Shown one piece after another: positions 39,064 to 47,484 of a stretch of DNA of 64,000 nucleotides. The position numbers and the translations under genes were made by a program. Under the pieces are notes generated by a model. It was not told where the DNA came from. It did not search any database and was given only the letters and a program-made list of their open reading frames with translations. The DNA is from JAGORM01 sp964406795 (GTDB lineage: Bacteria > Patescibacteriota > Microgenomatia > Levybacterales > GWA1-39-11). Numbering within the stretch: the stretch's first letter is position 1; each line of letters begins with the position of its first letter. Location of the stretch: assembly GCA_964406795.1 (NCBI GenBank), contig CAYOTA010000002.1:1-64000 (forward strand), read 5' to 3'.

Positions 39064-39747
39064 TTAGAACGGAATGTCTTCTTGGATTGCTTTGGGTTTT
39101 TCCACTTTAAATAACGCTCTATATTTACAGTACATGCAGTTATCAGTTTCAGAAGGGAGCTCTCCGTCCAGCACTTTTGCCACGTCCTGCATAAGCTTCA
39201 TAAATGTATCCATATCCTCTTTTACTTCATGAAATCTGGGAACTGCCGTAAACTGAATTTTTCCATCTATTAGCTTCATCTCTTCAGGATTTACACTCAC
39301 TATTCCCATTTTAGAAATCTTAACTGGTGGCCCCATATGCGGGTTTTCCAGCGCAAATTTATACGCATGCAGCTGACTCGTGTATTTGAGAATTTTATCC
39401 TCATCAGGATTTGTTATTTTAAAATCTATGATGGTATAGGACCCATCATCTAATTTAGTTAATATATCAAATCTTCCCTGTAGATATACGCTAGGAGCCG
39501 CGGGAATAGGAATAGATCTTAAAAATCCTTCTTGAATTTCTATTATTCCTGAGGGAAGTGATTCATGAATACTGTTGAGATTTTGACCCATGATGGAATC
39601 CTGAAGCAGCTTGTTGATTCTTCCAAACATTGAAGGGAAAATTCCCGGGGCATATATACCATTTCTTACCTTCTGGTAATAGCAGTGTTTGCACTCAACC
39701 CACAGATATCCAAAATCAGATGGAGAGAGTTTATATACTTTGGACAT
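39064..39747 (-). CDS. PD-(D/E)XK nuclease with four-Cys cluster (Cas4/RecB-like)
   Basis: 227 aa. The nuclease motif is D...IIDFKIT (catalytic D-x-K in YTIIDFKITNP, with an upstream Asp in RFDIL). Two CxxC pairs, CKHC near residue 18 and CMYC near residue 207, bracket the domain and could hold an iron-sulfur cluster, as in Cas4 and AddB, although those use a different Cys spacing. No cas genes or CRISPR repeats are in the window, so it is a solo DNA exonuclease. It diverges from engB. Confidence 0.72.
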   Translation of the reverse strand: MSKVYKLSPSDFGYLWVECKHCYYQKVRNGIYAPGIFPSMFGRINKLLQDSIMGQNLNSIHESLPSGIIEIQEGFLRSIPIPAAPSVYLQGRFDILTKLDDGSYTIIDFKITNPDEDKILKYTSQLHAYKFALENPHMGPPVKISKMGIVSVNPEEMKLIDGKIQFTAVPRFHEVKEDMDTFMKLMQDVAKVLDGELPSETDNCMYCKYRALFKVEKPKAIQEDIPF

Positions 39748-39801
39748 TTGAAAAGTATACTACCAGAAACGCCAAAATGCCATATAGGTTATAATAAGGA
39801 T

Positions 39802-40452
39802 ATGAATATTAAATCGGCAACGTTTGTTAGGGGAATCACTAAAGAAGCTGACGTTTTAACTGACAAAATTCCGCAAATTTTGTTTATAGGACGCTCTAAT
39901 GTAGGAAAGTCCAGTGTTATTAACGCTTTTACTCATACTAAAAACCTGGCTATATCCTCTTCTACTCCCGGAAGAACCAGGCAGGTAAATGTGTTTTTTG
40001 TGAATAAACAGTTTTATTTAGTAGATTTACCTGGATACGGGTATGCTAGCGGATCAGTGGGTAACAGGGTTACATTAAAGGATTTAATTTCCTGGTATCT
40101 GTTTATGGATCACCCTGAGTTGAGACGTGTGGTTGTAATAATAGACATAGAAATAGGGTTACAGGAATCAGATATGCACATTCTAAATCTTTTAGAAGAA
40201 GAACGTGCTGATTTTATTATAGTTGCCAACAAATCTGACAAATTAAAACATCAAAAGCTTTTGAAAAATATGGAAGAAGTCAAAAAACAGGTAGGTTCAC
40301 ACACTGTTATTCCATTTTCTGCCAAGAAAAATATAGGAGTAAGTGAACTCACGGCGGCCGCATTAAAAAACATTCCAGCTTTAAAAAAAATGCCTCAGAT
40401 TATTCCTTTGGAGATGAATAGGTATCCGGATGTAGAGCTTGATACTACTTAA
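39802..40452 (+). CDS. engB: Ribosome biogenesis GTPase EngB (YsxC/YihA)
   Basis: GTPase for late 50S assembly. The 216-aa protein starts MNIKSATFVRG. G1 is GRSNVGKSS, G2 is SSTPGRTRQ, G3 is DLPGYGYA, G4 is NKSDK and G5 lies in SAKK. The frame extends 39 codons further upstream, but that part overlaps the divergent gene and a TATAAT box 6 nt before this ATG. The shorter start also matches the family. Confidence 0.93.
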   Translation: MNIKSATFVRGITKEADVLTDKIPQILFIGRSNVGKSSVINAFTHTKNLAISSSTPGRTRQVNVFFVNKQFYLVDLPGYGYASGSVGNRVTLKDLISWYLFMDHPELRRVVVIIDIEIGLQESDMHILNLLEEERADFIIVANKSDKLKHQKLLKNMEEVKKQVGSHTVIPFSAKKNIGVSELTAAALKNIPALKKMPQIIPLEMNRYPDVELDTT

Positions 40453-40795
40453 CTAGCTCACCCTCTATCACTTTACCGCGTGCGTGCTTTTCCAAAATTT
40501 CTAAATTTCTTATGTTTGCTTTATAAAAAATGTCAAATGCGTCTCCCAAAAATGGAATAAGCCCCATTACAAAATCAAGCGCTATGTTAAACAGCATTTG
40601 GGCTTTGTGTGCTTTTGAAATCCCCATGGTATGCCCTATTCTGTAAATATAGAGTGCCAGAAAAATTCCAAGGGCGTCTCCTATAAACGGAATAAATCCT
40701 AAAAATGATTCTATTCCGAATGAAAATTTTCCAAATTTGAATTGGCTATCCAGTAGTTTTGCAACTAATCGTGCACTTTTGAGCTTTTGATCCAT
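40445..40795 (-). CDS. DUF4112 membrane protein
   Basis: 116 aa with two hydrophobic helices (about 30-52, FLGFIPFIGDALGIFLALYIY, and 68-90, NIALDFVMGLIPFLGDAFDIFY). The repeated (G)FIPFIGDALG / GLIPFLGDAFD motif is the hallmark of DUF4112. Function unknown. It overlaps engB by 8 bp at the 3' ends and has a TATAAT box 7 nt before its ATG. Confidence 0.85.
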   Translation of the reverse strand: MDQKLKSARLVAKLLDSQFKFGKFSFGIESFLGFIPFIGDALGIFLALYIYRIGHTMGISKAHKAQMLFNIALDFVMGLIPFLGDAFDIFYKANIRNLEILEKHARGKVIEGELVK

Positions 40796-40842
40796 AACAT
40801 ATATTATACCTGGTTATTGCAACCCGTGTGTTATAGTAGGGT

Positions 40843-41295
40843 ATGAAAGTTCATCAGGCAAAACCGTTTATTCCTTATTTTGAAACCTCCAGGTATAGAG
40901 TGAACACAATGGTGGAGTTATCAAATGTAAAACCAGGCGACAAGGTAGCTGATTTAGATAGTGGTGACGGGCGTATATCTATAGCTTTTGGGAAAGTAGG
41001 CGCTCTCGTTACCGGATTTGAGCTGGATGCAACACTTGCGCAAACCTCCAGAGAATTAATTATTCAGGAAAAATTAGAAAACAATGTAACTATACTTGTG
41101 AAAGATTTTTGGGATGCTGATTTGTCCACGTATGATATTGTGACGGTCTACCCTATGCCTGATATTATGAAAAAATTAGAGCTAAAACTGCAAACTGAGC
41201 TTAAAAAAGGAGCTGTAGTACTTACAAATTATTATCCATTTCCTAACTGGATTGATAGAGGTTTTAAAGACAAAATATATCTATATAAGAAATAG
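40843..41295 (+). CDS. Class I SAM-dependent methyltransferase-like protein
   Basis: 150 aa. The Rossmann motif I reads KVADLDSGDGRISIAFGKVG (usual DxGxGxG, here DLDSGDG), motif II acidic residue in GFELD. It matches small CPR/archaeal proteins that methylate unknown targets. The Asp-rich motif I and short length leave activity uncertain. Confidence 0.65.
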   Translation: MKVHQAKPFIPYFETSRYRVNTMVELSNVKPGDKVADLDSGDGRISIAFGKVGALVTGFELDATLAQTSRELIIQEKLENNVTILVKDFWDADLSTYDIVTVYPMPDIMKKLELKLQTELKKGAVVLTNYYPFPNWIDRGFKDKIYLYKK

Positions 41296-41316
41296 TTTGC
41301 ATGTTGCGCAAGCTAA

Positions 41317-41344
41317 TTTTCTTTATACGTCTTTATAAAGAAAA
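41317..41344 (+). terminator. AT-only hairpin after the methyltransferase gene
   Basis: 11-bp stem TTTTCTTTATA/TATAAAGAAAA with a 6-nt loop, 22 bp after the stop codon. Direct repeats of GCGCAAGCTA (41307 and 41386 region) bracket this stretch. Confidence 0.4.
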
Positions 41345-41424
41345 GTAAATAAGCAATTTCATTTATAAATATGCAAATGAAAGTGCGCAAGCTATTTTAA
41401 CCCCACTCTGTTATAATGATTCTA

Positions 41425-42063
41425 ATGAGAGATTTTAATAGAGGTGGAAATTCAGGAGGCAGAAGCTTTGACCGCGGTGGAAATCGTGGAGGAGGTTCCT
41501 TTGGTGGAGGAAGTCGAGGCGGATATAATGATCGTGGCGGAAGCAGAAGTGGAGGATTTGGAGGAGATCGCGAAATGTTCCAGGCTACCTGTGACAGTTG
41601 CGGAAAATCATGTGAACTTCCCTTTAAACCAAACGGTAGTAAGCCAGTTTACTGTTCTGACTGTTTTAAAAAACAGGATTCAGGTAGTGACAGACGCAGT
41701 GGTGGATTTGACCGTGGTGGAGACAGAAGATCTGACTCCAGACCATCCAGAGATTTTTCAGCTCCTAGGCCTTCAAATGGCCCTGACCTTTCAGGATTAA
41801 ACGCTAAACTTGATAAAATTATAGAATTACTTTCTGCTAACTCTCCTAAATCGACCCCAAAACAAAAAAAAGAAGTTATTAAGGAAGTTTTGGCTGAAGA
41901 AGTTTTAGTAACACCTGACGAGAAGATTATGGCTTCAGAAATTGTACCGGAAGCTGTTGAAATAATGGAACAAGCAGAAGCTGCAAAGCCAAAAAGAAAA
42001 TCTAAAAAAGCAGCTACACCTGAAACCACTTCAGAAGTACCCACACAAGAAGCTACAGAGTAA
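41425..42063 (+). CDS. RGG-rich protein with a CxxC zinc motif
   Basis: 212 aa. Gly/Arg/Asp-rich N-terminus (repeats of RGG, e.g. DRGGNRGGGSFGGG), then one treble-clef-like zinc module CDSCGK...CSDC (about residues 46-70), a second RGG stretch, and an acidic helical tail ending KRKSKKAATPETTSE. Such composition suggests RNA binding. A TATAAT box at 41412-41417 overlaps the alternative ATG at 41416 and so supports the ATG at 41425. Convergent with, and overlapping by 11 bp, the SGNH gene. Confidence 0.8.
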   Translation: MRDFNRGGNSGGRSFDRGGNRGGGSFGGGSRGGYNDRGGSRSGGFGGDREMFQATCDSCGKSCELPFKPNGSKPVYCSDCFKKQDSGSDRRSGGFDRGGDRRSDSRPSRDFSAPRPSNGPDLSGLNAKLDKIIELLSANSPKSTPKQKKEVIKEVLAEEVLVTPDEKIMASEIVPEAVEIMEQAEAAKPKRKSKKAATPETTSEVPTQEATE

Positions 42064-42922
42064 TTTCTAACGGAAAGATTTTTTCCTCCTCTATTCTTTT
42101 TTTCATAAGATCTGCCATAAATAGCAAACCTTCATCTGATGGATGTATATTGTCATCAGGATTAATATACCGTGGATTCCCATTACCTTGAGCGTCTAGT
42201 GACTCGTCAAACGCATTTATTACTGGTATGTTGTGCTCCTGAGCAAATTTTATGTGATTCCTTATGTACTCCATGCGCTCCTCTGCTTGTTGGGCGCGTC
42301 CTGCAGCGTCAGACTGAGTAACTTTCATACCATACGTATTTTTATCGGGCGCAATAGTTGCCATAAACATGATAGCGGTATTTGGAAACTTGCGGGTGAG
42401 TGTTGTCATAACCTGCCTTAATATTTCTGTTTGTTTTTGAAGGCCAGGCGTTAATCCTAAGTGAGATAATGGATTATATCCGTAGGACTCTATAATAATT
42501 AATTCCGGATCACCTTCTATAATAGGTTGAAGCAATAAATCATAATCAGCTTGGACCTCCTGGTTAAGCCGTTCCGGTAGCATTTCTATGTTTTGGCCGG
42601 CCTGTCCGTAATTTACTATCTCAAAAAATTCATCAGGATGGGCCTGTGACAGTGCTTCGTTAAATCTTCCGCCTCGTGGTCCAAACGCGTTCATCATAGA
42701 ATCTCCTATAAGATAAATATCATAGCGTTTGCTTTTGGCAACAGTTTTGGGTGTATATGTCGTAAAAATGCTTGGAGTGGGTGTTGCTACTACTTCCACT
42801 CGTTCTAATTTAGCAATATTATCTCTTGGAAGTTTTTGTCTTATAAACATTAACAAACCCACAAGTAATAAAAGCAATGTGAAAATGATAATCGGCAATT
42901 TATGGTGTGTTTTCAATCTCAT
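42053..42922 (-). CDS. SGNH/GDSL hydrolase, membrane-anchored
   Basis: 289 aa. N-terminal anchor (LPIIIFTLLLLLVGLLMFI), then an esterase fold: block I IYLIGDSMMNAF with nucleophile Ser, block II Gly in NYGQAGQN, block III Asn in ESYGYNP, and block V Asp/His in DDNIHPSDEG. It probably removes acyl groups from cell-wall glycans or lipids. It overlaps the 3' end of the RGG gene. Confidence 0.86.
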   Translation of the reverse strand: MRLKTHHKLPIIIFTLLLLLVGLLMFIRQKLPRDNIAKLERVEVVATPTPSIFTTYTPKTVAKSKRYDIYLIGDSMMNAFGPRGGRFNEALSQAHPDEFFEIVNYGQAGQNIEMLPERLNQEVQADYDLLLQPIIEGDPELIIIESYGYNPLSHLGLTPGLQKQTEILRQVMTTLTRKFPNTAIMFMATIAPDKNTYGMKVTQSDAAGRAQQAEERMEYIRNHIKFAQEHNIPVINAFDESLDAQGNGNPRYINPDDNIHPSDEGLLFMADLMKKRIEEEKIFPLEITL

Positions 42923-43044
42923 CTATTATCTGATTATAAACCTTATAAAGTACTTAAAGGTTACATTTAGGTAAGAAAAGATGCGCTTTCATGAATCAAT
43001 TTTTAATAAACATTAACCCATGTCAGCGCACCCTTTCTGAGAAT

Positions 43045-43359
43045 TTACTCATTGTCATAAGTATTCCCTGCTCTACCTCCTTTCACTCCCGCCATCCGTG
43101 TATCTTGTTCACGGTAACTATTTCTGTCTCTGTTTCTTGTAAGCATGTAAACTACTGGTATTGCCAGTGCCAATGGAAGCAGCCACCACATCCAACTGGT
43201 ATCATCATCAGCTGTTGTAGTAGTAAGTGTTTCAGTGGTACTAGCTGGTCCTGATTGTGTTGGGTCCTGTAATCCTTGTGCTAAAGCAGCACTTGGAAGG
43301 GCAAACACATTCAAAAGCAGTATGCTCATTGCTAAAAATCCTATACTTGTTTGTTTCAT
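43045..43359 (-). CDS. Small secreted/membrane protein, 104 aa
   Basis: Signal peptide (1-28, LLLNVFALPSAALAQG), a Thr/Asp-rich linker (ETLTTTTADDD), a membrane span SWMWWLLPLALAIPVVYML and a basic tail (RNRDRNSYREQD). The arrangement resembles WGxxGxxG-type small proteins but lacks their repeats. Good Shine-Dalgarno GGGAGGTGAGA. Function unknown. Confidence 0.65.
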   Translation of the reverse strand: MKQTSIGFLAMSILLLNVFALPSAALAQGLQDPTQSGPASTTETLTTTTADDDTSWMWWLLPLALAIPVVYMLTRNRDRNSYREQDTRMAGVKGGRAGNTYDNE

Positions 43360-43459
43360 ATTCTATTCTCACCTCCCTTCGTTTCATGATATAAGATTAC
43401 AATCTAAATGTGAGAAATTTTAGAGTGAGAGGTAATGAAAGTGTAATAGAAGAAAAAAT

Positions 43460-43636
43460 TTAGAGTTTGAAAATGGCACGAAGTATGCTTCTATTATTTT
43501 CAGGACCTTTGTGATCAGGATGTGGGTCTAGTGCTCTTCTAAATCTCCCCGAAGACGTGAGGCTAACTCTATGAGGAACAAATGTTACTTTCTCCAAATG
43601 CTCACAATTCGTAGATTGCAATAATTCTTTTCCCAT
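43460..43636 (-). CDS. Small hypothetical protein, 58 aa
   Basis: Frame starting MGKELLQSTNCEHLEKV and ending RSILRAIFKL, soluble and basic. A promoter (GTGACA, 18 bp, TATAAT) inside the 3' end of bcp places the start on this ATG, which argues for a real, leaderless gene. No family recognised. Confidence 0.5.
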   Translation of the reverse strand: MGKELLQSTNCEHLEKVTFVPHRVSLTSSGRFRRALDPHPDHKGPENNRSILRAIFKL

Positions 43637-43643
43637 CTCTGCA

Positions 43644-43673
43644 ATTATACTCCTTGAAGTTGTTTTATGTCAC
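43644..43673 (-). promoter_or_regulatory. Promoter of the 58-aa gene
   Basis: GTGACA, 18-bp spacer, TATAAT; -10 ends 7 nt before the ATG. It overlaps the last codons of bcp. Confidence 0.5.
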
Positions 43674-44100
43674 TTATGATAGTAGCCGTATGAGTAACAG
43701 GATTTACGTTTTTGTAAGTCTTTACAATGATGCCTGTTGGATTTATGAGAAATGTATTACGCTCCACTCCCAGAAACTCTTTACCCCAGAATTTCTTGGG
43801 ATTCCAGCTGTCATACGCCTCAATTACAGTGTGAGACTCATCGGATAGAATTGGAAAGTTAAGATTATGTTTCTCTCCAAATTTTTTGTGGGAAGTCACG
43901 CTATCTTTTGAGATACCCACTATTTCAACCCCTATGTTTTTGAATTCAGTGCTGGTGTCTCTAAATGCACAGGCTTCTATAGTGCAGCCGGGAGTGTTGT
44001 CTTTAGGGTAAAAATATAGAACAAGCCACTTTCCGGCATAGTCAGAAAGACTATGCATCTTTCCATTCTGATCAGGTAAATTAAAATCATGCGCTTTCAT
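43645..44100 (-). CDS. bcp: Thioredoxin-dependent peroxiredoxin (Bcp/PrxQ)
   Basis: 151-aa thiol peroxidase that reduces hydrogen and organic peroxides. PKDNTPGCTIEACAFRD has the peroxidatic Cys and the resolving Cys five residues later, as in the PrxQ subfamily, and FPILSDESHTV is the conserved beta-strand. It would protect the cell against oxidants carried by its host or surroundings. Confidence 0.94.
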   Translation of the reverse strand: MKAHDFNLPDQNGKMHSLSDYAGKWLVLYFYPKDNTPGCTIEACAFRDTSTEFKNIGVEIVGISKDSVTSHKKFGEKHNLNFPILSDESHTVIEAYDSWNPKKFWGKEFLGVERNTFLINPTGIIVKTYKNVNPVTHTATIISDIKQLQGV

Positions 44101-44141
44101 GCACTTAGTCTACCATGATTACCTATGGCATAATAGCCTAA

Positions 44142-44182
44142 AACAATCATAATCGTATGTTCGTACGATCATGCGATTGTTG
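44142..44182. promoter_or_regulatory. Nested CGTACG palindrome
   Basis: AATCGTATG-TTCGTACGAT-CATGCGATT: inner TCGTACGA dyad, outer ATCGTATG/CATGCGAT arms (7 of 8). It lies 3' of the 84-aa gene. Possible operator. Confidence 0.45.
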
Positions 44183-44221
44183 TTTGTATATAAGTACAAA
44201 TGCAAAAAGTGTGAGTGTTGG

Positions 44222-44476
44222 TTATTTTATTTTAAAGTTTCTTTTGCAGATAAGGATGAACAGAATTATGAGCGTCCATAGTTCTAGTGTAAGCTTGAAT
44301 CCATCCTGCTCAGACCCTTCACGGCTTCCATAATATGACATTCTCCAGAAAATAAGACCTATAAGGATAAATGCTGGAATGATAGCCCATTTGGAGATTT
44401 CATCATGTCCCCAAGTACTATCTTTTATAAATCTTTTTACGTCTTTGCTTTTAAAAAGCTTCATGTGTCTAATCAT
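44222..44476 (-). CDS. Small membrane protein, 84 aa
   Basis: I do not recognise it. Two hydrophobic segments (ISKWAIIPAFILIGLIFWRM and LELWTLIILFILICK) around a polar loop (YYGSREGSEQDGFK), with a basic head and tail. A second Met four codons in could be the start. CGTACG palindromes lie on both sides, so a repressor may control it. Confidence 0.6.
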   Translation of the reverse strand: MIRHMKLFKSKDVKRFIKDSTWGHDEISKWAIIPAFILIGLIFWRMSYYGSREGSEQDGFKLTLELWTLIILFILICKRNFKIK

Positions 44477-44520
44477 ATCATGATCGTATCATCGTACGAT
44501 CATACGATCATACGATCGAA
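44477..44520. promoter_or_regulatory. CGTACG palindrome and iterated ATACGATC
   Basis: GATCGTAT-C-ATCGTACGAT-C-ATACGATC, a 28-bp nested palindrome with perfect outer 8-bp arms, followed by another ATACGATC. It lies just before the start of the 84-aa gene, an ideal operator position. Confidence 0.55.
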
Positions 44521-44540
44521 ATACAGATGATTTGTTATTT

Positions 44541-44590
44541 GGGATTGTATGGGGAGATTGGGTGGAGATGGGGATTGGGGGGGGTGGAGG
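44541..44590 (+). other. G-quadruplex-prone G-run cluster
   Basis: GGG, GGGG, GGG, GGGG and GGGGGGGG tracts separated by 3-8 bases in an otherwise AT-rich window, next to the 3' end of hsdR. Confidence 0.55.
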
Positions 44591-44676
44591 CTAAATCAAA
44601 AAATAAATTTTGATTTAAAAACACTTGAGGCTAAAAAAATAGCAATTGAGGCTGGAATGTAGTGGAAACAAAGTCT

Positions 44677-47481
44677 TTACCACTCAAACACATCAATTAT
44701 ATTTTGTATAGTGTTTTTTATTCTATCAATAACTCCTTGTCTTTGAAGGAATTGGGGTTGCTTTTCTTGGGGAATGAGGTCAAACACATCCTGATCTTTC
44801 GGTAATTTTTGAGAATATAAATATTCACCTATAAGTTTTTCTAAGTCTTCCATTGGAATCTTTTCGTCATCAGCAAGTTTTTTCAACGAGTTTGATCTCT
44901 GACTGTTCCAGAACTCATGAAATGCTTTATCAACCTGACTTGATCTTTCAACGTTTGGAAGATTTTCTTCAATAAACTTTTTGATTAGCTCCTTCTTTTT
45001 CCTTAGCTGAACGTCTCTGTCAAAGATTTTTAGAATGTCCTCTGTTCTTTTCTTACGAAGATCATCGGATTTAATATTCTTAAGCCCTGCAATAAGTAAA
45101 ATTATGTAATCATAATCAATGATGTCGCGAATCGTCAATTCAAGCTCAAAATCAATCTGGTCAAGTATTGATTCAGGCCCCATTCCGTGAGTTTTTCTTT
45201 CTTCATAAATATCAAGATATTTGCTTTGATAGTCGTAGAATTCTTGCTCTGAAATGCCCAGCTCTTGGAATGAAAAATCAGCAAATGTTTCAAGGCTTGC
45301 TTTAATTCTAAGTAAGTCCCTAAATGTTTTTACAAATTTTGCTTTTTTTTCTTCGCCTTGCAGTTCACTAACTGAATTAACTGTAGGCGTTTGAGTTCTT
45401 AACTCATGAAGCTTGTTCTCAAACTCCTTTTTTTGCTCATCATATGGCTTTTTAAATACTACCTCTTTAGCGTTTTCGTCGCCAAATAGAGTAAGCGCAG
45501 TGTCTGTTGCTTTTTTAAGATTTTGGAATGAAACAATATTTCCGTGAGGTTTGTCTGAATTAAGTAGTCTGTTTGTTCTAGAGTATGCCTGAATTAATCC
45601 GTGATACCTCAAATTTTTATCAACATATAAAGTGTTAAGACGTGGACTATCAAATCCAGTTAAAAACATGTTGACTACAAGTACGAGATCCACCTGTTTA
45701 TCTTTAATTCTCTTTTGCAGGTCTCTGTAGTAGTCATAAAATCGGTCAGTTGAGAAATTAGTTGAGTACAATGTATTGTAATCTCTTATGCAATTTTCTA
45801 AGAAATCTCTAGAATGTTGATTTACAGCTGCACCTTCTACACCAAAAACATCTACATCCAGCATGTCACTACTTTCATCTTCGTTTGCTTGATAGGTGAA
45901 AATTGTGGCAATATTTAAAGTTTCTGGTTTTTTAGATTTAAAAAGTGAATAGTATTTTTTTAATACATCTACGCTGGTTACAGCAAATAATGCGTTAAAC
46001 TTTCCGTTTTTTGTTTTTCTTTTCCAGTCAGCTAATATGTAATCAGTTATTTTAGAAAGTCTGTCATCACTTTCCAGCACTTCACGTGTATCAATCCCTT
46101 CCACCATTGCATCTGCAAAAATATCGGCATCCAGAGTATCTGCATCTTTTTGTGTATAGCGTCCTACGTACTCTACTGCAAATCCAAGCACATTATTATC
46201 AGATATAGCATTTGTGATAATGTATTTATGCAAACACTTCTCAAAAACATCTACGGTGGTTACTCCTCCTACGTTATTATCTGCAAAGATGGGAGTACCA
46301 GTAAACCCAAAAAGTTGAGCTTTTTTAAAAAAGCCTTTAATCCTTGCATGAGTTTGGCCAAACTGGCTTCTATGACATTCGTCAAATATTATAACCACTC
46401 TCTCATCTGCTAAATTTGTAAATTGTGAGGTGTATGAATCTCTACTGATTGCAATATCAAGTTTTTGAATAGTTGTTACAATGAGTTTTGTTTTTGAGTC
46501 TTTTAACTGGTTTACTAAATTGTTTGTGTTACTTGTTCCGTCAACTGAACCATCAGAAAATGAATTAAATTCTTTTGTTGTCTGAATATCCAAATCCTTT
46601 CTATCCACAACAAATAATACTTTTTTAATTTCTGGCATGCGTTTCAGAATTTGACTTGTTTTAAAAGATGTTAACGTTTTTCCACTTCCTGTTGTGTGCC
46701 ATATGTAGCCGTTTTTGGTTGACTCTTTGACCTTTTCTTCGATTGCACGTGCGGCATAGTACTGATATGGGCGCATAACCATAGGAATTTTAGGTACTTC
46801 GGCAAGTACTATGTACTCTGCAATCATTTCAGACACACTGCATTTTTCCAGGAATACTTCAGCAAATTCTGACAATTTAGTTACCTTTTTATTATCTATA
46901 TCAGTCCAGTAAAACGTTTGTTCAAATGACTGAGTTGGATTATTAGAAAAGTATTTTGTGTTAACACCGTTACTTATTACAAAAATTTGTATGTATTCAA
47001 AGAGTGTATTTGTGAAAGAATGTCTGTGATATCTTTGGATTTGATTAAATGCTTCTTTCATTTCCATGCCTCGTCTTTTAAGTTCTATTTGTACCAAAGG
47101 AAGCCCATTAATAAGTAGGGTTACGTCATATCTGTTTTGGTAACTTCCGGTTTGGGTTAATTGGTGAGTGACCTGATATTCATTTTTACACCACTGATCC
47201 ATGTTAAAAAACCTGATCCATATTTCAGTTTCATCATCACGTTTTAACACAAATCTATCTCTTAAAGTTTTTGCTTTTAAGAATCTGTCCCCACGGTTTA
47301 AATGGTTTAGGATTCTTTCAAATTCAGCTTCTGAAAAATTAGCCTCATTAAATCTTTCTAGTTGAGATTTTAAATTTGAGATGAGTGCATTTGTGTCAGG
47401 TAGGACCACAGGAGTAAATCCCAACTTTTGAAGCTGGACCATTAACTCATTTTCAAGTTGTAATTCAGATTGTGTATTCAT
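44677..47481 (-). CDS. hsdR: Type I restriction enzyme R subunit
   Basis: Motor and nuclease subunit, 934 aa. The N-terminal PD-(D/E)XK nuclease has YDVTLLINGLPLVQIELKRRG (catalytic D and E-x-K). The SF2 translocase has Walker A HTTGSGKTLTS, DECH in IIFDECHRS, motif III GFTGTP and motif VI QAYSRTNRL. The C-terminal helical part binds the methylase. It is the last gene of the RM operon and starts 4 bp after the upstream orphan. Confidence 0.95.
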   Translation of the reverse strand: MNTQSELQLENELMVQLQKLGFTPVVLPDTNALISNLKSQLERFNEANFSEAEFERILNHLNRGDRFLKAKTLRDRFVLKRDDETEIWIRFFNMDQWCKNEYQVTHQLTQTGSYQNRYDVTLLINGLPLVQIELKRRGMEMKEAFNQIQRYHRHSFTNTLFEYIQIFVISNGVNTKYFSNNPTQSFEQTFYWTDIDNKKVTKLSEFAEVFLEKCSVSEMIAEYIVLAEVPKIPMVMRPYQYYAARAIEEKVKESTKNGYIWHTTGSGKTLTSFKTSQILKRMPEIKKVLFVVDRKDLDIQTTKEFNSFSDGSVDGTSNTNNLVNQLKDSKTKLIVTTIQKLDIAISRDSYTSQFTNLADERVVIIFDECHRSQFGQTHARIKGFFKKAQLFGFTGTPIFADNNVGGVTTVDVFEKCLHKYIITNAISDNNVLGFAVEYVGRYTQKDADTLDADIFADAMVEGIDTREVLESDDRLSKITDYILADWKRKTKNGKFNALFAVTSVDVLKKYYSLFKSKKPETLNIATIFTYQANEDESSDMLDVDVFGVEGAAVNQHSRDFLENCIRDYNTLYSTNFSTDRFYDYYRDLQKRIKDKQVDLVLVVNMFLTGFDSPRLNTLYVDKNLRYHGLIQAYSRTNRLLNSDKPHGNIVSFQNLKKATDTALTLFGDENAKEVVFKKPYDEQKKEFENKLHELRTQTPTVNSVSELQGEEKKAKFVKTFRDLLRIKASLETFADFSFQELGISEQEFYDYQSKYLDIYEERKTHGMGPESILDQIDFELELTIRDIIDYDYIILLIAGLKNIKSDDLRKKRTEDILKIFDRDVQLRKKKELIKKFIEENLPNVERSSQVDKAFHEFWNSQRSNSLKKLADDEKIPMEDLEKLIGEYLYSQKLPKDQDVFDLIPQEKQPQFLQRQGVIDRIKNTIQNIIDVFEW

Positions 47482-47484
47482 TTT

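Noticed and set aside
41649..42044. 131-codon minus-strand frame over the RGG gene
   Set aside because: Shadow of the repetitive RGG/acidic coding sequence.
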